From Siphonobacter sp. BAB-5405 (GTDB taxonomy: Bacteria; Bacteroidota; Bacteroidia; Cytophagales; Spirosomataceae), in contig NZ_NJAG01000021.1 of assembly GCF_002872335.1 (NCBI RefSeq), positions 1 through 64,000 of the forward strand: a stretch of 64,000 bases of DNA, read 5' to 3'. Positions 59,357-64,000 of this stretch are shown here, in pieces. Numbering within the stretch: position 1 is the stretch's first letter; each line of letters begins with the position of its first letter. Made by a program: the position numbers and the translations under genes. The notes under the pieces were generated by a model. The model was not told the DNA's origin. It did no database searches and saw nothing but the letters and a program-made list of their open reading frames with translations.

Positions 59357-60913
59357 TTACCGTCTCCGGCGACCGCCGAAATCTTCTTCGTCATCATCTT
59401 CCTCCTCGTCGTCATCGTCAAAGTTCATGCCGGCAATGAGACTGTCGGTCAGATCCTTGAATTGTAAGCCTTTGTCGAGGGGTTTCTTACTGATAAGCGA
59501 AAACTCGGCCATTCCGTGCAGGGCAAATTCCATGAAGAAGAATTTTTCGTCGCCCGTGAGTTCCGGGTGAAATTCTTCCACCAGATCATCTAGGCCATCG
59601 ATGGCCAGCAGTCGGTTCTGGTAATCTTTATCGGACAGATCGCTCAGTAAGTCCAGCGAGTGTTCGCCAAACCAGGTTTGTACTTTCTGGAACGGATTCT
59701 TCTTATTTTTGATCTGTTTTTTCAGCTTTTCCGGATCGGGAAAGTACTGCAGAAACTGCGTTTTAATGGCTTTACTGACCAGATTCATCGCCACGATATA
59801 GGGCCCTTCCACTTCACCTTCGTACACCAGCTCTACCTTACCCGTAATCGCCGGAATGACTCCGTACAGATCCGCAAGACGCACGTACGTACGCTCTTCA
59901 CTGTTGAGCAAAGCCCGGCGTTCCGCGGCAGAAACCAGATTTTCGTACGCCGAAATCGTCATCCGGGCGGATACCCCCGACTTGGCATCGACGTATTCAC
60001 TTTGACGGGCTTCAATGGCAATTTGCTCGATCAAGTCTTCCGTTACTTCATTGATCGAGACGATTTCCTGACCTTCTTTCACCTTCGCTTCCTGACGCGT
60101 GATGCGTTTACCGATCTCTAGCGTACGCGGGTAGTGCGTCAGAATCTGGCTGTCGATCCGGTCTTTCAGGGGCGTTACAATGCTACCCCGGTTGGTATAA
60201 TCTTCGGGATTCGCGGTGAAGACAAACTGAATATCCAGCGGTAAGCGGAGTTTGAAACCACGAATCTGAATGTCTCCTTCCTGCAAAATATTGAAGAGTG
60301 ACACCTGAATCCGGGCCTGCAAATCCGGTAATTCGTTGATCACAAAAATGCCCCGGTGCGAACGCGGAATTAAACCAAAGTGAATCACCCGTTCATCCGA
60401 GTAGGGGAGTTTCAGCGTAGCCGCCTTGATCGGGTCGGCATCGCCAATCAAATCGGCAACGGATACGTCGGGAGTAGCGAGTTTTTCCGTATACCGCTCA
60501 TCCCGGTGCAGCCAGATCACGGGCGTTTCGTCGCCTTTTTCGGCAATCAGATCCACCGCGTAACGTGATAAAGGCTGTAGGGGATCATCGTTGAGTTCAG
60601 AACCTTCAACGACGGGAATGTACTCGTCCAACAGGTAAATCATCAGACGGGCAATCCGGGTTTTGGCCTGTCCGCGAAGACCCAGCAGGTTGATATGGTG
60701 CCGGGAAAGCAGGGCTCGTTCGACATCCGGGATTACGGTGTCTTCGTAGCCGTATACGCCGGGAAACACTTCTTCTCCCGAACGCATTTTGGTGATGAGG
60801 TTGCGACGAAGTTCGTCTTTAATGGATTCAGGCTGATAGCCAGCCGCCTTGAGCTGACCCAGCGTAGTAATAGTGAGTTTATCGGAAACGGAAAGCGAGT
60901 GATACGACATCAA
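59357..60913 (-). CDS. ChlI/MoxR-type AAA+ ATPase (magnesium chelatase subunit I-like)
   Basis: A 518-residue cytoplasmic AAA+ ATPase. The Walker A motif is LLGLRGQAKTRIARL (76-90) and the Walker B region is RGIFVINELPDL (about 203-214). FVFTANPEDYTNRGSIVTPLKDRIDSQI (about 244-271) gives sensor 1 and the arginine-finger region. It resembles ChlI/BchI, but no porphyrin genes are near, so a MoxR-like chaperone role with a von Willebrand A-domain partner is more likely. No such partner is seen here. The C-terminus is a striking run of Asp/Glu (about 495-512) ending GGRRRR. MMSY has two possible starts one codon apart. Confidence 0.87.
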   Translation of the reverse strand: MMSYHSLSVSDKLTITTLGQLKAAGYQPESIKDELRRNLITKMRSGEEVFPGVYGYEDTVIPDVERALLSRHHINLLGLRGQAKTRIARLMIYLLDEYIPVVEGSELNDDPLQPLSRYAVDLIAEKGDETPVIWLHRDERYTEKLATPDVSVADLIGDADPIKAATLKLPYSDERVIHFGLIPRSHRGIFVINELPDLQARIQVSLFNILQEGDIQIRGFKLRLPLDIQFVFTANPEDYTNRGSIVTPLKDRIDSQILTHYPRTLEIGKRITRQEAKVKEGQEIVSINEVTEDLIEQIAIEARQSEYVDAKSGVSARMTISAYENLVSAAERRALLNSEERTYVRLADLYGVIPAITGKVELVYEGEVEGPYIVAMNLVSKAIKTQFLQYFPDPEKLKKQIKNKKNPFQKVQTWFGEHSLDLLSDLSDKDYQNRLLAIDGLDDLVEEFHPELTGDEKFFFMEFALHGMAEFSLISKKPLDKGLQFKDLTDSLIAGMNFDDDDEEEDDDEEDFGGRRRR

Positions 60914-61044
60914 AAAAGGGTTTAGCTACGTAAGTGGGTAACGTTTTCAGAATCAAAAAGGTTTGGGCTGGCCGTACCGATGGGCAATTAACCCAAAGAT
61001 ATACGATGCAAGAAGCAGGCGAAATACAAAAAAATTCGAAATCA

Positions 61045-61075
61045 TTTGAGATATTGATTTTTTATTCTACGTTTG
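61045..61075 (+). promoter_or_regulatory. Consensus promoter of the blaI-like/blaR-like operon
   Basis: TTTG (61045-61048), 19 bases and TACGTTTG (61068-61075) match the Bacteroidota consensus exactly. The start should be near 61081, with a leader of about 20 bases. Confidence 0.85.
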
Positions 61076-61099
61076 TAGAGTAAAATCTATGAATGTAGA
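61066..61099. promoter_or_regulatory. Two operator dyads for the BlaI-like repressor
   Basis: TCTACGTTTGTAGA (61066-61079) and TCTATGAATGTAGA (61086-61099) share the pattern TCTAY-N4-GTAGA. Their centres are 20 bp apart, two helical turns. The first covers the -7 box and the second covers the transcription start, which is ideal for autorepression. Confidence 0.85.
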
Positions 61100-61101
61100 A
61101 T

Positions 61102-61476
61102 ATGGCTCAGTTAACGAAAGCCGAAGAGCAACTGATGGAGTTGATCTGGCAACAGGAAAAAGTATTTATGAAGGACTTACTGGAACTGTATCCGGAGCCG
61201 AAACCCGCCGTTACTACCGTGGCTACCTTACTGAAACGAATGCAGGAAAAAGGCTTCGTGGATTACACCGTCTACGGTAATTCCCGGGAGTATTACGCCC
61301 TGGTGAAGAAGGATGATTACTTCGCTAAACACGTGAAAGGAATCATTAAAAGTTATTTTGAAAACTCAGCGTTAAAGTTTGCCTCCTTTTTTACGAAAGC
61401 CTCTGATTTATCGGTTGATGAACTGGAAGATTTAAAGCGAATCGTTGACGAAGAAATCACTAAAAAGAAAAAGTAA
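61102..61476 (+). CDS. BlaI/MecI/CopY-family repressor
   Basis: A 124-residue winged-helix repressor. MAQLTKAEEQLMELIWQQEKVFMKDLLELYPEPKPAVTTVATLLKRMQEKGFVDYTVYGNSREYYAL (1-67) is the DNA-binding domain of the BlaI family. The C-terminal helices (about 75-124) form the dimerisation region, in which proteolytic inactivation by a BlaR1-type sensor occurs in known systems. The gene has a consensus promoter overlapped by two matching dyads. Its stop shares one base with the start of the metallopeptidase gene, a sign of translational coupling. The start at 61102 is preferred over an out-of-frame ATG at 61089. Confidence 0.95.
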   Translation: MAQLTKAEEQLMELIWQQEKVFMKDLLELYPEPKPAVTTVATLLKRMQEKGFVDYTVYGNSREYYALVKKDDYFAKHVKGIIKSYFENSALKFASFFTKASDLSVDELEDLKRIVDEEITKKKK

Positions 61477-62870
61477 TGGACTATATTCTGAAGTCTATAC
61501 TCTGCTCCATCCTGTTCGTATTGATCTACAAAATATTGCTGGAACGGGAGACCATGTTTGTGTTCAATCGTTTCTATTTATTAATGAGTATAGGAGCCTC
61601 CTTATCGATTCCATTACTGACGATAGAACTGGATAATTCGGAGGTAATTCCCGCAACAGAAGTAGTATACCGATTGACTGGCAACGAAGTAAATAGGCCG
61701 TTGATAACGGTTGAAAAGCAAGCTGTTACGTTCGAACAGCATGCATGGTTAGTATATGCCCTCGTTACGGGTATACTCGGCATTCGCTTTCTGAAAAATG
61801 TACTGGCCGTGGTATGGAAAATCAGGAAAGCAATGGTAATCAGGGATTCGGTGAAGATTGTTTTACTGGACGAAGATGAATTGCCGTATAGTTTCATGAA
61901 TTACGTTTTCGTCAGTAAACGTAGCTATCAAAAGCAGGAAATAGAAGCACAGATCTGGCAACACGAATTAGCCCATATCCGGCAGCGGCATACCTGGGAT
62001 ATTCTGTTCATGGAGTTAGTACAGGTATGCTGGTGGTTCAATCCGGCGGTGTATGTCTACCAGAAAATGATCCGGATGAATCATGAGTACCTGGCGGATC
62101 ACGCGGTCTTATCCATCGATCCGGAAGTGAAAAAGTACCAGCGTTTATTAGTGAGTAAAGTGAGTCAGGGCTTATTTCTTACCAGCTCGTTTAATTATGT
62201 AACCACGAAAAAAAGACTACTCATGATGACGAAAATGACTTCCCGGTTTCAACGCTTAATCAGACAGGTTAGTCTGATTCCTATCCTGGTAACAGCCTTT
62301 GTTTTATTTAGTAAATTAGAGTATGTGAAAGCTCAGCAGAGGCCAGCCGTAACCTCTCAAAAAAGTTCGCAAGTAACTGTAGGAAAGGGAGTTTCTGAAG
62401 CTTTACTAAGAGAATACGAAGCAATAGCTAATCAATTATTGGCTCCTAAGAACAGTGGCTATCGGTACAGAAGTATACCTGAAAAAGATCAGGAGAGACT
62501 TAAGACCATTTATTATCAAATGAATGAGGAACAGCAGAAGCAACAGAAGGTGACCGTGCACGAGGTTCCACCGATGAAACGGGAATCTCCCACTCAGAAA
62601 GATTTAGATATATGGAAGAACCCCAAAACGAGTGGCGTATGGATTGACGGTAAACGAGTGGCTAATTCAGTATTAAATAACTATAAGCCAGAAGATTTTT
62701 CATATGCTTTGGCAAGTAAGCTGACCGGTAAAGCAAGAAACCCTAACTATAGTTACCAGATTGACCTGATGACCAACCGTTATTTTGATGAGCAGGAAAA
62801 AAGACGAATTGGTAAGCCCAATTACGTCATTGTAGCTCGTGATGGAATGTGGGGTAAAGGCCGTAAATGA
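61476..62870 (+). CDS. BlaR1-like M56-family membrane metallopeptidase
   Basis: A 464-residue integral membrane zinc protease. Helices at about 5-20, 30-50, 90-115 and 275-295 flank the cytoplasmic-side active site. WQHELAHIRQRHTWD (161-175) gives the HExxH ligands H163 and H167 with catalytic E164. MNHEYLADHAVL (about 205-216) supplies the downstream glutamate. The extracytoplasmic C-terminus (about 300-464) is hydrophilic and not a penicillin-binding domain, so the signal is not evidently a beta-lactam. It should cleave the BlaI-like repressor after an unknown envelope signal. No effector gene follows within the operon. Confidence 0.93.
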   Translation: MDYILKSILCSILFVLIYKILLERETMFVFNRFYLLMSIGASLSIPLLTIELDNSEVIPATEVVYRLTGNEVNRPLITVEKQAVTFEQHAWLVYALVTGILGIRFLKNVLAVVWKIRKAMVIRDSVKIVLLDEDELPYSFMNYVFVSKRSYQKQEIEAQIWQHELAHIRQRHTWDILFMELVQVCWWFNPAVYVYQKMIRMNHEYLADHAVLSIDPEVKKYQRLLVSKVSQGLFLTSSFNYVTTKKRLLMMTKMTSRFQRLIRQVSLIPILVTAFVLFSKLEYVKAQQRPAVTSQKSSQVTVGKGVSEALLREYEAIANQLLAPKNSGYRYRSIPEKDQERLKTIYYQMNEEQQKQQKVTVHEVPPMKRESPTQKDLDIWKNPKTSGVWIDGKRVANSVLNNYKPEDFSYALASKLTGKARNPNYSYQIDLMTNRYFDEQEKRRIGKPNYVIVARDGMWGKGRK

Positions 62871-62881
62871 GACATTCACTG

Positions 62882-62923
62882 ACCAAGGATTACAAGGAAA
62901 TTATTGTCTTTGCAATCCTTGGT
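62882..62923. terminator. Bidirectional terminator
   Basis: A 14-bp stem (62882-62895 with 62910-62923, one mismatch; core ACCAAGGATT) lies between the convergent metallopeptidase and FAH-family genes. It lacks a long T run. Confidence 0.7.
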
Positions 62924-62930
62924 TAGATCA

Positions 62931-63767
62931 TTAACCCACTGTATTCACCAGCGTACCAATGCCATCAATGGTGATCTGTACTTCATCACCACGTTGGAGG
63001 GTGAAATCATCCGGGGGAACAATACCCGTTCCCGTCATCAGAAAACAGCCGTAAGCAAACGAACATTCGCGGAACAGGAACGAAACCAGCTCTGTATGCT
63101 GCCGCTTCATTTGGCTGATGGAAATTTTATTATCGTACACACTTTCCCGGTTCCGGTGAATTTCCAGTCGAATGTGCGTATGCGGATCAATCGGCGTACC
63201 GGGTACGTACAGGCAGGGTCCCAAGGCTGCACTACCATCGTACGATTTAGCCTGAGGTAGATACAGGGGATTTTCTCCCTCAATATCCCGTGAACTCATA
63301 TCGTTGCCGCAAGTGTACGCTACAATTTTTCCCGAAGAAGTCATGAACAAAGTCAGTTCCGGCTCCGGAACGTTCCAGTGTGAATCTTTCCGAATGCGTA
63401 CCGTACCTAGTGGGTCTACGACTCGCTCGGGAGTAGCCTTGAAGAAGATTTCGGGCCGTTCGGCGTCGTATACGCGGTCGTAAAAACTACCGCCACCGGC
63501 ATCTTGGGATTCTTCCATTCGGGCATCGCGACTCCGCAGGTACGTAACCCCGGCGGCCCAGACTTCCTGCCGACCGATGGGAGCCAGCAAATCCGTATGC
63601 AGCCAGTGGTGCAACTCCGGGGAGGAGCTTACCGATGTGGTAATCGTTTGCAATACTTCGTGCAGGTTATCCTGGTTAATGAGCTGATCCCAGTCAGTTG
63701 CTTCGATGGGATAATATTGTTCGTTGGCTTCCAGAACGATGCCCAGGCGGGTTTTGTATAATCTCAT
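62931..63767 (-). CDS. Fumarylacetoacetate hydrolase family protein
   Basis: A 278-residue cytoplasmic enzyme of the FAH superfamily. The start chosen gives [23 protein letters not shown], a typical N-terminal strand; the frame is open for 25 more codons upstream, but these have no family character. The metal-binding core includes [60 protein letters not shown] (about 140-200), with the EPE acidic ligands and the conserved [31 protein letters not shown] is the usual C-terminal motif. Members hydrolyse C-C bonds of acylpyruvates or dehydrate sugar acids. By sequence it is closest in style to sugar-acid dehydratases, but the substrate is open. Confidence 0.87.
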   Translation of the reverse strand: MRLYKTRLGIVLEANEQYYPIEATDWDQLINQDNLHEVLQTITTSVSSSPELHHWLHTDLLAPIGRQEVWAAGVTYLRSRDARMEESQDAGGGSFYDRVYDAERPEIFFKATPERVVDPLGTVRIRKDSHWNVPEPELTLFMTSSGKIVAYTCGNDMSSRDIEGENPLYLPQAKSYDGSAALGPCLYVPGTPIDPHTHIRLEIHRNRESVYDNKISISQMKRQHTELVSFLFRECSFAYGCFLMTGTGIVPPDDFTLQRGDEVQITIDGIGTLVNTVG

Positions 63768-63949
63768 GGGTTTAGAAGAGATAGAAGAAATGATGGATGT
63801 GTTTCGAGAAAGAGGTTGGTTTGCGTACGTCACCCTGTACAAAGCGGGTATTTACTCAGGCGTCACAAGGACAAACGTACGTTGAATTTCTGATCAGAGG
63901 CGGTTCGTAGCTTTTCTAACGTAGAAAAAAGGGACGGTAATCGTTCCGC

Positions 63950-63993
63950 CCGAAAACAAAAACGCCCCGCATGACCAGGGGCAGCGGGGCGTT
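63950..63993 (-). terminator. Terminator for a minus-strand gene beyond the window
   Basis: AACGCCCCGC (63961-63970) pairs with GCGGGGCGTT (63984-63993). On the minus strand the stem is followed by TTTTTGTTTT-like sequence (plus-strand 63953-63960). No gene in the window uses it. Confidence 0.8.
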
Positions 63994-64000
63994 AGTTGCG

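Overview
The window looks like a chromosomal segment of a Bacteroidota bacterium, most likely of the Cytophagales (Spirosoma/Siphonobacter type). The reasons are two SusC/SusD pairs, a C25 peptidase related to the type IX secretion sortase PorU, PspC-GIN and DUF4136 proteins, lipoboxes ending in Cys, and several promoters matching the Bacteroidota consensus (TTTG, about 19-20 bases, TAnnTTTG). Genus assignment is inference. No rRNA, tRNA, transposase or phage gene was recognised. Most gene ends carry strong, often bidirectional hairpin terminators.

Positions 1-951 hold the end of a CRISPR array (15 repeats, 14 spacers, cut by the window edge). It reads leftward from a leader at about 952-1100, and no cas genes are visible. 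From 1.2 to 12.6 kb lie housekeeping and envelope genes: a lipoprotein cyclophilin and adenine deaminase, cmk, a secreted M14 carboxypeptidase, an FAD oxidoreductase, a large TolB/outer-membrane-barrel fusion and a cation/proton antiporter. From 12.9 to 19 kb is a SusC/SusD pair with a secreted endonuclease/exonuclease/phosphatase-family enzyme. Next come a methyltransferase, a GT-C type membrane protein, glnS and a universal stress protein. From 24.5 to 31 kb is a leftward operon of an acyltransferase, a GT-C protein and a PorU-like C25 peptidase whose sorting-domain end is put out of frame by an apparent one-base deletion.

From 31.3 to 38.3 kb are PadR plus a PspC-GIN membrane protein, the NAD(P)HX repair enzyme, a DUF4136 lipoprotein and an Omp85-type protein. 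A candidate small minus-strand transcript with a strong terminator lies between the last two. From 38.4 to 44.1 kb is a second SusC/SusD locus with a DUF1735 lipoprotein and a consensus promoter.

From 44.5 to 59.1 kb is a coherent L-rhamnose region. It holds a GH78 alpha-L-rhamnosidase with a divergent GntR regulator, a RhaE/W-type aldolase-dehydrogenase, RhaM, RhaI and a rhamnulokinase. LutA, LutB and LutC then oxidise the L-lactate formed from lactaldehyde. A small secreted protein gene on the opposite strand splits lutA from lutBC. Gene junctions here carry long inverted repeats, and two copies of a covarying double-hairpin repeat lie at 53973-54020 and 59213-59259.

The right end holds a ChlI/MoxR-type AAA ATPase, a BlaI/BlaR1-like pair with two operator dyads placed exactly on a consensus promoter, and a fumarylacetoacetate hydrolase family enzyme.
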